DNA of 64,000 nt from Stercorarius parasiticus (Eukaryota; Chordata; Aves; Charadriiformes; Stercorariidae): assembly GCA_013396915.1 (NCBI GenBank), contig VWZL01002042.1, positions 480,765 to 544,764 on the forward strand, read 5' to 3'. Made by a program: the position numbers and the translations under genes. The notes beneath the pieces were generated by a model. The model worked only from the letters and a program-made list of their open reading frames with translations. It was not told where the DNA came from and made no database searches. This document shows, one piece after another, positions 1 through 12,900 of the stretch (its first letter is position 1; each line of letters starts with the position of its first letter).

Positions 1-3000
1 TTAGGAGCTATGGAGCTGCACTTTATTCACTGCTGATGTCAATACAGTTGCTCTGTATAAATTATCCCCGAGAACAGAATCCAGCCCTGGCATACTGGAA
101 AGACAGCCATGGATTCACATCTTTTTCTTTCTTCTTTTTTTTTTTTTTTTTTTTAAAGAAAACACCAAAAGGTTTTAACAAGCATTTAAGATGTCAAAAA
201 GACAGGGCTGTGCTGATTCTTTTTCACGATGAAGGCAGGGAGACATTGTGCTTCTCATGCTGATCACTGTCTTTTACTGAACACGTTAAATTACTTTTCT
301 CTGCATATTACTTTCAGAAACCAAGTATTAGCCAAGTTTCTCTGCTGGCAGTTTCTGGAGATCTTATCAAATGAACATCCTGGGTACAAAGCAGTGCCGA
401 TTACTACATGGCATAGCAAGCGAAGGCCTCTGTTAAACTCGCACACTCTTGCTCTGCGACTACAGCCTCTGAACTCCACCAGGCTCTCTCCTGCATGGGG
501 ACGCATCGGAAAAAGCAGCTCTGCAGAGTGGTCTTCTGAGGTGGTCGTTTCAGGCTGCTCCCCTCCCACTGCTCAAGGGGCCATTGCTGGCAAAAGCCAT
601 TGGGAAAGTCAGGGAAGAAAAACACATCAGGCCGCCTAAGTTCAGAGATACCACTTTGGAAAGGCTCCCGAGTCACAGATAACTGGAGACCATGACTGCA
701 CCAGAGAGATACCAGTTGCCCTGTTCTTCCACTCTTCCCTTGGCATCTGCTGCTGGCGAACCCCAAGCGATAGGGTACCGGCTTGGCCGGCGCCTTGTCT
801 GACCCCGGGCAGACGTTCTGCTCTTCAGTTAAGCCTCAGAAACAACTGCAGAAACAACACGGGCCCAACAGTACCAGGAATACCTACAATACCAAAATGG
901 CGTGTTTATCAGTCCCGTGCTCCCACAGGCGGCCACCGCAGCATCGCCAAGATGTTAGCGTTTGCCGTTCTCGGACCCTTCGCTTTGGGCTTCCGGAAGA
1001 AGGCAGATGTGTAGCTTATCGCTCACCCCACTTTTAGCACACAGAGGACATTTCAACACTGCTGCCTTTGCTTGCAGAGTCATCGTCGTAGGGAAGTATG
1101 TGACCACTAGGCTCCAGCTCGCAGCTAGCGTGCTGTGTTGCTCAACAGTGACAGTTGGGTTTACATCAGCCATCATCCTCTGTGGCAATGAAGCGCTTCC
1201 CCAAGACCAGAGCTGCTCCTCAGCTGCAGAAACCATCGTAACAGAACAAAAGGGGGTTTTGCTGTACAACATACAGACCGACCTCTCAGTCCATGAGGTA
1301 TCACGCTGCTGGGCCTCCCTGTAACCGTTGCATTGTCCTCTCCTGTTTGGACATCTTTGCAGCTCTTGTGCCCAAAACTCACCTCTCATAGCAGGATCAC
1401 CTGCTTCATCCGACCTCTTCACAGTGGGACAGGAAAATCCCAAACAAAATTGTGTGGGCTGGTGCCATTGCCAACAAGTTTTGTAAAAGCATGAGCCCTG
1501 TTCTTCGTAAGCATTGCCTCGACTGCCTGCAACATTTCTCACCCTTTCCAAGGGGAAAACTAGACTTTGAAAGCAGGTCACAGTAATAACCTGGGCAGCC
1601 CTTTCTCTTCTGAGACTCTTAAGAGAGTATTCATTAAAACATATGCCTCCGTACTATAGCTGAACTGGGATGGACCCACCAAACAGACCAGACTATCTCC
1701 AACACCCAGTATCTCTTTCCAGCACATCTTCCCTTTTATGATGGAGCTCTTGAGACATTCCAGGGCGTTTTCGACTCCAGTGAAATTCCATCAGCACACC
1801 TCTTCCCACTGCAATGGATACTGAACTAGAGTGATACTGCCTAGAGCATGGATGCAGGCTGAAATGCCAGCATGTGGTAATTGGGGATTTCTCCCCCTTT
1901 CCCAGAGCAGCTGAGTTGCTTGACATCAGGTATGAATCAGACTCCTTCAGGCAAGAACATGGGAAAATAGAAAGGGAAGAGGTTTTATTGAACCTGATGG
2001 CTTAATCTTATCCCAGGATGCGAATGCCAATGAGGTTTGAAAACCCTCAGTCTGAAGAGTTCAAGTATATAAACAAACTAACTGTCTCCTTTCAAAGCAG
2101 CTTACAGAACATTGCACAAATCCAACACGGCACATAAAAAGTGTATTTTAAGCAGCACCCCAGCCTTATCCAGACAGTGAACTTACACACTTGGCACCAA
2201 GAGAGACAACAAATTGCCCATTGGAGCACATTGCCTGAGCAAGGTATTAGCTGTCAGAGCACTGATTACCCCACTGAGCAGGTTAAAATGCCAGCAGGCA
2301 ACCAGACAGGCGGACTATAGGCTGCCTGCAGGGCAGATCAGAGGTCTTGATAGGGTCAGGGCTGTTCTCAGGGCTTCCTGTCAAAGGCTGAGTGAACATG
2401 AATGTTGAATCTTAAAACTGGAGCAGACAGGGTGACTTTGTGAGGCAGGGTAATTTTTCTAAGCAGGTAAATTCCTAGCCCGATGGGTAGGTTTGCAGAT
2501 GTGGTGTTCTCAAGCAAGGACAAAGCTGCTCTCGCAGTGTTGTATAGGGGAAAGCTCAGTGCAGAATTCGACAGGGCCGAGAGACAGGCATGAATACTTT
2601 AAAAACTGTTCCGCTGTGTATCACTTCTATACATCATATTTAAGTTTTACCTAAGGATTTGCAACTTTTTAGTAGATACAAAGCCAAATTTAAGGTGACT
2701 GATGCAAGGAAGGGGAAAGAAACGTGGCAGGAACACGCTTTGCATCAAAAACCACCGCCCTGTGCTCCCTGCGCTCACATTGCTCTAGCCTCCTCTAGGG
2801 TTGTGTTTGCATTGTCCTCCTTCCCTCTCCACACCCAAACCAATCTGCTCACTGCACATCCCGATAACATAGCTGGGTCCTCAACAGCCTGTCTTTAGCT
2901 GTGACCTTGCTCTTGGAGGTGGTCTGTAGAAGCCCAGAGGAAAAGCACACACACTTTGGCCAAGACTAGAGAGCACGGACAAGTGGCCAGACCTGACCAG

Positions 3001-3189
3001 AGCCCACAAAACAGCCACAGGAGCAGGAGGTTTAAGGCGAGCACGTTCCTTGAAAGCCAAAGGAAGAGTTTGAAATGAACAGATCAAGGGCTCAGCCTCC
3101 GTGCCCAGCTCCTGCAAGGCTCCCTCTCGCTCAAAGTGTTCTCACTGTATCCCCGTGGCCGAGATAAATGGCTTCAGTCGCAGGCGAGC
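1..3189. other. No supported gene
   Basis: Unique sequence without an exon I can defend. A minus-strand frame of about 208 codons (955-1581) is open but has no recognisable motif. Inside it a short segment ends in a good minus-strand donor (GAGAG followed by GTGAGT at about 1383), with a weak acceptor near 1417. It would encode RSDEAGDPAMR, too short to call. The only repeat noted is the poly-T tract at 135-154. Confidence 0.4.
135..154. repeat. Poly-T homopolymer
   Basis: Twenty consecutive T residues, equivalent to an A tail on the minus strand. It could be the end of a decayed retro-copy, but no parent sequence is recognisable beside it. Confidence 0.8.
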
Positions 3190-3640
3190 GTCACACGGGG
3201 CACAAAGACTCCGGAGCTTCAGGGGGAAACGGGGACTGCAGCCGCTCCTCGGGCCCGGAGAGCCGCAGCGCTGGGCTCCCCCCACCCCCACAAAACGGGG
3301 GTCTGGGGCACTGAGCCCCGGGGGACGGAGGCCACTGACAGCCCGGAGCGACCCGAGGGAGCGGCCGCGGCGCTCACCGCCCGCCCGGCCCGGCCCCGTC
3401 CTCCCTCCCGCCGCCGCCGGGTGTCGCCACCGCTCCGCAGCGCCGGCCTCGCCGGAGGTGCGGGTGTCCCGGGTGTCCGGTGCCGTTTCCAGGTCTGGAA
3501 ACGCTCCTGCCCCCAGGCCCCGCCTGTGCCGGAGCGCGGCTGCCGAAGCCGGGGCAGGGGAGCCCGGTCTGCGCTCCCGGCTCTGCCTGGCCAACCCGCC
3601 CGAGGGATCCCTGCTTGCCCTCGCTGCTTCTCCGATGGCC
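3190..3640. promoter_or_regulatory. CpG island, probable promoter
   Basis: A sharply bounded GC- and CpG-rich block with a NotI-like GCGGCCGC site, long C runs and many CG dinucleotides, unlike the flanking sequence. CpG islands of this kind in vertebrates usually mark promoters. The minus strand carries a clear splice donor inside the island (exon end at 3378, intron starting GTGAGC), which fits an untranslated first exon of a gene transcribed leftwards. No convincing start codon with an open frame is seen in it. It lies downstream of the minus-strand gene described below and may mark the boundary of that gene. Confidence 0.5.
3378..3640 (-). other. Putative untranslated first exon
   Basis: The minus strand ends this GC-rich stretch with GCGGGCG and then GTGAGC, a good 5' splice site. 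The upstream end is not defined and is set at the island edge. The exon would be non-coding in all likelihood. Its gene would lie to the left, mostly outside the window. Confidence 0.25.
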
Positions 3641-6286
3641 CGGTGGTTGGCAGAGACCCGATTTCCATGACGGGTGGTGCTGTGGAAACTGCCTGGGAAC
3701 ATTCTTTGCAATCCTAGGCTCACGATCTCTCCAGGGAAAAGAACTGCTGGCCAGAAAAATACAAGGAGGACTTTTCAGTCTAGGGGCTGGATTTTATTTT
3801 TAAAGTCCATGTAAAAAATAATGCAAATAAAGATTTGTGCCTGCTTTTGGGCCCAGAAGACGGAGTGGTGGAGCAGTAGCAGAGACATTTTCCCAGGCAG
3901 CTTCGAGCAGTCCTGCTGAATGACTGCAACTGAAATAAAAGCAGCGCTACTGAATTCTTTGCCCTGGGAATTGCCTTTCTACCAGCTAAAATGTGACCTC
4001 TGGTATCATTGTGTCAGCTCCAGCATTCTGCTAGGACCCGATTAAGAAAAGAAAACAAAGAAGGGTCTGCTAACTACAGTAATCTTAAGGAACCTGGTTC
4101 TTGTCGACCTCTAAACCAAGCAATGATCAAAACCATCACAGCCGCTGCACAGCCTCACAATGTGCTTTCAGAGACCACCAGCAGCAGCGTTCCCTGGGAG
4201 TGTCTGTGAGCAGAGGTGCTGGGTCTGACGGCCGGTCACAGAGCACGTTGTGTGTCTGCACAGGATTGCCGCCTTCTTGGGCTTCTCTCACCTCGCTGAG
4301 CCACTGCAGAGGCGAGCAGGGGGTGGCTTTCCCAGGCAGGCGGGGGCTGCCTCTCTCCACAGAAAAGCAGGGACGCCAAGGAAACAAACTTGCAGAAGTG
4401 AACTGTCTGTTCCTTTTGCGCAAGCACTGTCTCTGGTTCACATTGGTAGGGGCGCTTAATTACTTTCTTCAGGGTCTGGAAACAGAGAAATTGAGAGGGC
4501 AGTAGGGGAGGAAGCAGGGCTTCTTCAAGAAAACGGGTAAATGTAGGCACTGCATCCAGGGAAAGCAACCGAAGGTGGTCTTGCCTTATCAACTTCTTGC
4601 CGAAACCCCTCCCTGCTGCCGCCTTTACTGTCCCTTATGGCATAAGGCCAGTGGGAGACCCTCGCAGAGGTCCAACAGGGAACACACAAGGGAGAACACA
4701 GATACCGGGAGGTCAGGGCTTTCTCTGACTCATTCTCCAGCCCTGTTTTCAGCCAGGTCTGTTCTCAATGGCAATTATAAGTGAAAATGTTTCTCAGAAG
4801 CCTACAGCTGCCTGTCATACCCCAAATATTTAGAATAGCTGCCCTGAACAGGACTGCAGCACCCTCTCCCGCACATACCTCCTCCAAACCTCCATCTGTT
4901 ATGCTACCTGATCGAAGGCAGGCGGTTTTAGTTAACTTTAATGCTATCACTGCACAGACCCAGCATGCGAATTCATTGTCATATTAGACCTTGAAAGCAA
5001 TGCCTTCGCCTTGCTCTCGGCAGTTCATCCATCTTGTGTTTCAAACTCTTCAAGGCAGGTGTAGTATTTATCACAATCACTCTGCTGGACTGTAATGCAA
5101 TACAATCATATTTTTATATATATTTTTATGCAAGGCCAGGGTCTGACTCTACCAGGGCCTATAAACAGAGAGGGGGAAGGCAATGTCTGCCCCAGAGGAC
5201 ATGCAGACTACGGAGCACAGACAAAACTGAGAAGGCAGCAGCCACCACGATTGAAGTCCTGGGAGCCAGATCACATGAGTGATCCTCAAGTTCAACCCTT
5301 GAACTGTTGATGGCAGCCCCAGGCCTCCATGGCAAGGTGCATCTTAAATATAGTGACGATTTTGAATTGCTCAGCTCCTAATTAACACACCTAAAACTTA
5401 TTACTCCTACTGTTGCCACAGTCTGGTGCCAGGCACCTGATTTAACTTCCCAAGCTAAGACCCTAGCCCCCTTGCTAGGCATATCGTTGATATAGAAATA
5501 TAGATCCCATTTGCTTAGAAGTGCCTCCAGAAGATGCACCATAACCGCTGCCTATCTTGAGTTGGCCTCTGGAAAGACCTTCCCTCCTGCACAGACCACA
5601 GAGGGAGTCAAGGCTTCCAACTTTGGCTCGCGTTACATAGTGTAGCTACTCTCCTTCTGATTCCTCTTTAAAAGACTCCAACCCGCCCATATCCTATTTG
5701 GGTGGCTCCTTTGTGGGCCCCTTCAGGAGCACATGCAAAACTTCTCTAGATGAATACTTTGTGTGAGGTCCAAAGGTGGTTTATGCTCCCCATCGTTGCC
5801 TTAATAGAAGACATCTGCAGGAAGCCCCGTATGATTTTTACACCCCAAGACCTGGAGATGCACACTCGGCCTTCCCAACTTACATCAGGGGTCAGACGCA
5901 AGTGACAGCACATAGACAGCCTTCACAAGGACAGGTACAGGGCCCACTCTGCAGCGACAAAGCAGACCTTCAGCACACAGAGGCAGAGAGGCTTTGCCTG
6001 TCAAGGCACAGAAACCAGCTCTACCATTTTTCCCCCATTGGCACAGCTTTGCATCCTTCAGCCTGACCCTCACAAAGGTCCTCCTCACTATCTGGCAGTT
6101 ACAGTCCTACAAGTTTTGCAGGTGTTTCCAGTTGGGATGAGCACTGTAACAAGCTTTATGCTACCAATGCCTTAAGACAGGGGAAACTTGAGGAACAAAA
6201 GGGATAGGTGAGTGAAAGAGCACACCACGCAGCCAAGCACTGGGCGTGCGGACGCGGCGTCAGCTGCGGTGCCAGTGAGTACTCAC

Positions 6287-6386
6287 CACTGGAATGTCCC
6301 ACAGGAAAGGGGCTGGTGGCAGCGCCGGGGCCGAGAGGATGTGAAACGTGGTGAGGAACTGAGCTGACCCAAGGGCTGCTCGCATC
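6287..6386 (-). CDS. Candidate 100-nt exon, possible late exon of the minus-strand gene
   Basis: The acceptor is preceded by the pyrimidine tract CTGCCCTCTCTCAG and the donor reads CCAGTG followed by GTGAGT, both good. All three frames are open. The phase-0 frame (starting DASSPWVSSVPHHVSHPLGP) follows the phase-0 end of the exon at 9841-9954. In that frame the next plausible exon (acceptor at 5948) would stop after eight codons, so this could be close to the end of the coding region. Because every frame is open and the block is GC-rich, a non-coding exon or chance are real alternatives. Confidence 0.28.
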
Positions 6387-6619
6387 CTGAGAGAGGGCAG
6401 CCAGCCCTAGGAGAGAGCAGTACCAGCATTTGGCTCTATAAGTAAGTGCAAACAGGTGGGTCTGGCTGGGCTGTGGAGAGTGATGGCAGCTGCAAATCCC
6501 AGTGGAGCAGGGGCAAAAGAAGGGACATTATTACTCTGCAAGGACACCTGAGCTGAATCATCAAGAGTATCTGCACTTCACAGTGGGGATCAGAGTTCCC
6601 ATGAGCGCGTGGGGAAGGA

Positions 6620-6785
6620 GAGCAAAGAAGCTGTGGCTGCCCCATCCCTGGAGGGGTTCAAGGCCAGGTTGGATGGGGCTTGGAGCAGCCTGGTCTGGTG
6701 GGAGGTGTCCCTACCCAGGGCAGGGGGGTGGGACTGGATGATCTTTAAGGTCCCTTCCAACCCAAACCGTTCTGTGATTCTATGA
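6620..6785 (+). mobile_element. CR1 LINE 3' fragment
   Basis: The segment runs from the typical 'gctgtggctgccccatccct' block through 'ggatgatctttaaggtccc' to a terminal 'ttctgtgattctatga'. This is the 3' end of a CR1 retrotransposon, truncated at its 5' side as usual. It lies antisense to the minus-strand gene. It is non-functional. Confidence 0.93.
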
Positions 6786-8201
6786 AACAGCAGTGCCTGT
6801 TCTGTAAGCTGCACGGCAGTGCCCATGTGCCTCAGTCCTGCAACAGACCTGGAGCTCCCTGGCTGATCCGTGCGGGGCTCTGGCTCCTGTTCCTGAGGTC
6901 CCACAAGCTTTCCTGCTCGGAGTTACCCAGAGGTCATTCATCCCCTCTGAGCGGCTCCCAAGTCACACTGTCAATGGTGCAATTTGTCAACGAAAATGTG
7001 TTTTGCAATGTCATTTTCTCAGGGACTGAAATATTTTGTTTCTCTATTCAGGGCCACATTTTTTCACTTTAATCAATCTTTTGCAGATCAATGAAAATAC
7101 ATATGTATACAGTGGGGCATGGTCTTCCTCAAATTTCCTTTCATTTATGTGATAAAGCGAAAGGGTTCTCCAGTTTCTTGCCATATGTAACATTTTTTGC
7201 TTGCAAAAACATGGGAAGAATAAAATAAATGCATATTTCGGATACTTTTTTCTTTCAGCTATTGGTTCTTGGCCTTTTGCATCATGTTCCCATGAGAAAA
7301 AAACCAAACATTTCTTACTTCATGTGACCTGAGAGTTCGGAGGTTTTTGTTTTCTAAACCTTTTCTCACTTTATACAGACACACACGCTGTGACCACGGC
7401 TTGAAAGCAAGTTTGTCTCCCTCTGTTTTTTTAGTTCACTTAAAAAAGATTGGAAGCATTGAACTTCTGACAAAGTCCTGGATTCAGCATTTCTCTTGAG
7501 CTTGCCCCCCGCTGAAAACATTTGACCGGTCAGATCGTACCTCCCCTAGACCTGCCACTTTTGGTGGGTACCTGCTAGGCAGAAGTGGCCATCGGCCTCG
7601 GTGCTACTGCCCAGCTCTCCTGATGACAACTGATAAAGGCTGGTAAAGGCTGAAGCGGCGCAATGGGACTGCTTCCCATTTTCTTTCATTCCTGGCTGGT
7701 CCTTATCAGGCTTTAAAGGAGGGTTTTTTCTTCCAAAACAAAAGCTTCCTCCTTCCTGTAGCCCACGGCACGGCGCAGCAGTGCCCTGGGGAGCTCTGGA
7801 CGGCACAGAGTCACCGGGCAGCCTGGGTGCCCGCCATCGGACACGGGTCTGGGACCCTCTGAGGGTCGGGAGATGATGTGCCGGCCATTCCACCTGGCAG
7901 GAGGGAGAAGAGGAGGGGAAGGCAGCACCTTCCCGCCCAGCAGTCGCCCGTGTCCGCAGCACGGGGCTGCTCACACAGAGCGGGGCATGGCCCATCCCCA
8001 TCGCGTTGCTCTCCCCAGGACCAAACTCGGTTTCTGTGAGGAGCACCCAGCTCTGCCGACACCACCGAACAGAGCGGGTCATTTCCTGAGCCCTGGGGTC
8101 AAACAGCATGGATTTGGTTGTGTCCACATTATGAAGTCCTTGGTCTCCAGCATGTGGAGGCCTTGTGGTCCCAAGGCATAAGCCTTAATTTTTCATGTGT
8201 G

Positions 8202-8216
8202 TTTTTTTTTTTTTTT
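8202..8216. repeat. Poly-T homopolymer
   Basis: A run of fifteen T in otherwise unique sequence, with no element recognised beside it. Confidence 0.7.
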
Positions 8217-9840
8217 ACTTCAAAGCACATGAAAGAACACACATCCTGTGCTGCAATCCATCAGAGCAATATTTTCATAGCATGAAACTGTACGATTGCC
8301 CATGCTGCCTATTGGCGGTGGTTCCTGATTTATGATATTGTCCAAACAATGTTCAGGCATCATTTTGGAGAGTAGTATTAGCAGAGGCTAAAATAGTGCC
8401 AGGGTTTGAGCTAATAATTAAGAAGGACAGATGATCTCTGGTCCAGTGCTTAAGCTCTCAAGCTGGCAATGTTTTGTTCAGCAGCGTAGACATAGCCTGG
8501 GAATTAACTGAAGCTGGAGGGACGTGATCGGGGAATTATGTAGTTTATACACTGCTCTGCCAACTGGGACATCCCAGAGCATCAGGAAACCTTGGGCCTT
8601 GCTACACTGCTCTTTCTCAGTGACCATCAGCTGCTATACCATGATTCAAGCACTGTAATATCTATATCCTTGTCTAAAGCATCACAAGATTACTTCTACT
8701 ATGAAGGCTGTTTTGATACAAAGGAGCAAGATCATGAGTGATGAAATGTGTGAGGGGTTCAGGCAGGAGTGGGATGTGGTGGACGTGCTGGGTCTGTGCA
8801 GCCAGCAGAGCATTGCCACCTGGAGAGCAGGAGGCGGCTTTTCTCCAAGGAGAGTGACATCATTAGAGCCCCACAGGTAGCATCCATGGTGGCACGGTCA
8901 GGTATTGCGGATGCTAAAGGAAGAGGGATCAGGGCTGCATGCAGTGATGAAGGTTTTGAAGGGCTGCCTTTGTTGTTTTTCTTTGAAGGCCCAGTAAGCT
9001 ACTTTGCTCCCACTATTAGTAGGGAAATACCACGGGAGCAGTATTGGGATTGGGAAGGAATCATTGCTGATTATTCCTAAAATCCAGGGTGGTCCACACT
9101 TGGTGGAAAAGTAGTTACAAACATTTCAGGCTCATTAAGCTAAAAGAAAAAGCGTTTAAGAACAAAGACTTTTAATGTGTTTTGAAGGACATAAGAATCT
9201 TTTAAACAGCTCGTTTTCTTCTCTTGAGCACAGCAGGAATTACTCATAGTCAGTAATGTATTCAATACAGTTCACTCTCTGCAAATTTTCTGTTCTGACA
9301 CAACCCCCCTCTCCTTATTTTCTCTATTTAATTCACTATTTAAAACTATTTGCTTGTTCCACTCTGAGAACGCATCCTCCCTGGGCAGTCACTTCGCAGG
9401 CAGCTCCCGGCTCAGATGCACTAGTCAGGACCTGACCTTGCTGGTGAAGACACCTGGCTCATCTGTTCCCAATGAGATGGCCATTACCAAGGGACTGCCT
9501 TTTCTGCTGCCGTTCCCTAATTTATAATTTGTTCTCAGCAAGCTTTGACATTGGTTCATGTTTTCTTAGCTATGTCTACCAGTCAGTTCTTCCAGGGACT
9601 GTTCGTGGAAAATGAGGGCAGAAGAAAATCAAACTCTATTTTATTTTCAAAAAGGGAGACTACAAAGAGATGTCTGCCCTCTGTGCCATCTGTTTCAAGC
9701 CTCACATCTGGGGTGGGAAGATTCGTGTGAGTAGAAAGGCACTTTGTCCCAGCATAAATTGGTTCCCTGAAGCACATTCCCAAGCCACTTCCTGAGCCCA
9801 GATTAACATGATTTAAGTGGAAGGGCTTCTGTCCCCTCAC

Positions 9841-9954
9841 CTTGGGAAATGCTGCCAAGGTTTTACAGTTCTTGCTGCTAGAACATTTTTCTGACTGGGT
9901 TTCAATCTTAAATGTCCTTTTGCACAGTTTCATCCCATTGGTTTCAGATACAGG
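9841..9954 (-). CDS. Minus-strand gene exon, 38 codons
   Basis: The acceptor (TTCTTTTTAATTTTAG) and the donor (CCCAAG, then GTGAGG) are both strong. The phase-0 frame is open from end to end and gives a lysine-, serine- and cysteine-rich segment, including [20 protein letters not shown]. Length is an exact multiple of three. It follows the phase-0 end of 10935-11032. No known domain is recognised. Confidence 0.6.
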
Positions 9955-12900
9955 CTAAAATTAAAAAGAACGACGTGAAACGAAGCCAAGGGAAATGCAT
10001 TAAGTCATGTTTGCAGAGCGCATTGAGAGAACAGGACAAAATGTCCTTGGGAGGACAAAGAAATTGATCATTAATAATATGTCTCATGGTGCAGACACCA
10101 AAGAAGTTTTACAACGGCTGTGAAGTCAGTGTGCGTTAACCTTAGAGTGCAGATCTGCAAAGTGAGCATAGGGATCAAGGTAGCTCAAGGTACAAGAGTA
10201 CAGGGGTTGTGAAGCACCGGGCAGCCCTGAGTCCTGCCACCACACAGTCAGAAGGTCTTCTCCAGCACTGGGCACCCAGGCGGGAACCTTCTGGACCTGC
10301 TGGCTTGCTGGATGCACACAGCAAGTGGGCAACTTTTAGGAGAAGAGCTCAAACTCAAGAAAAGTGCATTGATCTGACTCTAAATATCTGACAGACCTTG
10401 TTTAATTGTATGAGAGTTAAACAGCATAGAGGGAATTGTAGTGGTCACTTCACTGCAAATGGGTTACTATTCTAAACCCTGGGTAGAAGACCTGAGTCCA
10501 GCAACCTCAGACAGTAGCTGTCATCATCCCACATACATTTGGCAAACAAAAGAGAGTTTTAAACTGTTTTAATTGTAATAATCAAGTAATTGTAATAATC
10601 GAGTCCAGATGAGAGTCATGTTGTGGATGGAAGCAGCAGTCCCGGTCAGCGGACCCCAGTATCCATCAGGAGAAAGAGATAAGAAGAAGGATAAAGAGGA
10701 GAGATTTGATCAGGGCAATGAAAGATGACAAAAAAAATGAATGCCAGAACTCAACAAAGACAAATTAAACTCAGTGAGTGGAGCAGCAGCAAAGCAAAGT
10801 CTAAACTTGCTGGCACATTGGGCCAGTCCCGAACCATCTGAATCACTGCCAGTGGTTTTCCTTTGACAGGTTCAGCTGCCAAGGGGGGAAGAATGGGGCA
10901 GCAATTGCAGATGAGGAAATCCAGGGACCCTCACAGCAGGTACAGTACAGATGGCTACGAGCTCAGTATCTTTTAGGTAACACATTGGAGTCCTAATGGC
11001 AGCAACATGTATAACAAATGAGGTCACCAGGACTAATATTATTACAACAAATTCCACAGGAATTAATCACGTTTGAGCCATAATGATAACAGAGGGTTGG
11101 TTAGCGAATTATCTCTCAAGCCTCCCATCCCTCTGGCACTTGCTTGTAGGCCAGTTTCTTGGGATGGAGCATGGACTGTTTTCTTTCAAAAGAGAGCAAG
11201 CTTTTCTTTCAAAAGAGGCAGACTCATTTAATCTGATTGAGGTTTATTCTCAGGTAGGTCAGGTTTTTGTGGTGTAAGCCATTCCAAAACTGCAGCATGA
11301 TGTATTTTTGTAAGGTTTTGTGTTGTTTGTTTTTTTTTTTTTTCCTTCTTTCGATGCAAAATACTCTCAAGACCCTGGGAAAGTTCTCCCACCAGCCTTC
11401 TGGCTTTGAGATAAATGTAAACTCTTTATAAAAACACACACTTACGTAGCTTACACCAGCCTAGTGCTGGATCTAGTGTTCGCCATAAATCATGCCACTT
11501 CACTGCCATACCAAATCTAAAACACAACGAAAGAAACATTTTGGTGAGTGTCCATCTTAATTTTTGTTCTTCAAGGGCTGGATTATGAAGTGAAAGGTTT
11601 TTATTAGTCCTCACACCAAAAAAAGCTTGTGAGATCTCCAGATGAATGTTTTCCTGAATTAATATACCACGTAGATCAACATATGTCAATAAAAGGAAAT
11701 TCTTATGACCATGAGAGGGAAAATCCATGCAAGTGGAGCTGCTCGTGTGCACGTGTGTGAGATCGGTAGGCCTGGTAATGGCACTGACTTCCAGCATGCC
11801 CATCCTCCCTGATACTGGATGGCTGACAGGCTTTTTTACCAAAGGAATGAGAGAAATAAAATAAAGAGAAAGAGAACTTTGACCAAACTCCTGGAAATCA
11901 GAGCAGTTGTTAGCCGAATCGTACAACACAACGAAGGTTAAAGTCAGGTTAGTGGCAGTGGGTTATCCACCGGCTATTTTTCTCAATCTGGTCATCCCGG
12001 AATAGCTGCTGTGCTTCAGTTTCCAATACAAAAGCTGTCTCTGTTGCTCACATGGAGTAAGCAGGAAACCAGCAGGAAAGAGTGAAGATTCCACAAAAAT
12101 TCCGCCTTTTCCTGTATTACTGGCTGTGCTGATGCTTTCTCTGCTCAGCTCTTGTTTGACTCCTGGGCACCCATCCAGATTCACCCTCTGGCAGGAGACA
12201 AAAAGTGCCGTTCATAGACTAAAAACTGGAGCTTCAGTCTTGAGAGACCATTTGGCTGACAGATGTTTCTGCTCATCTGTCTCCATCATTATTTTTTTCT
12301 CCTACCAATTTCTACCCTAGGAAGTGCGTGGCACTAGTGCAAAGAAGGGAGGGGGGAAACCCACAAAACAAAAAACAAAACCCAAAACATTTTAAAAGCC
12401 TTGGGGCATGAATTCTTAATCAAACACTGTAGGTCCGGTTATGCCTGGAGGGGTGCGTCTGTACCTCTGGGTCTGGGTGGGAGTCTGCCTGCGATGAATA
12501 TTTCATGCAAATCAAAGGGCAGATGTTACACAATGTCTCTCAACTGCCATTTCACAGAACAGGGAGCATCAGCAGTCCAATAGTTCGCAGAAATGTCATC
12601 TCACAAAACTTGCGAAGTTGAGCCCCAGTCCTGCAATGAGTAGGGGCACTTCTGCCTCTGCAGAGCTTGTCGGTGGTGTCAAGGCTATTGATTTCAGACC
12701 AGCAGTCTTCATGAGGGACGTGTTAGAGCAGGAGGTCAGTAAAGTATTGGGTAAAGCTCAGGAGGAATTCTGCTTTCTTAATTCCTTGAGTGGATCAGAT
12801 CTCATCTTATTTTTGTCCCCTTCATTGAGTCCCCGATGGATTACACTAGCTCATAAAGAGGGAGCGCAAAGCTCAGTACGTTTTGTATTTTGAAACCACC

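Noticed and set aside
955..1581. 208-codon minus-strand frame
   Set aside because: No family motif and no supported splice pair over most of it. Frames near 200 codons are expected a few times by chance in 64 kb.
11446..11929. Whole 167-codon minus-strand frame as one exon
   Set aside because: Only the last 132 nt have acceptable splice borders and phase; the upstream part is taken as intron that happens to be open.
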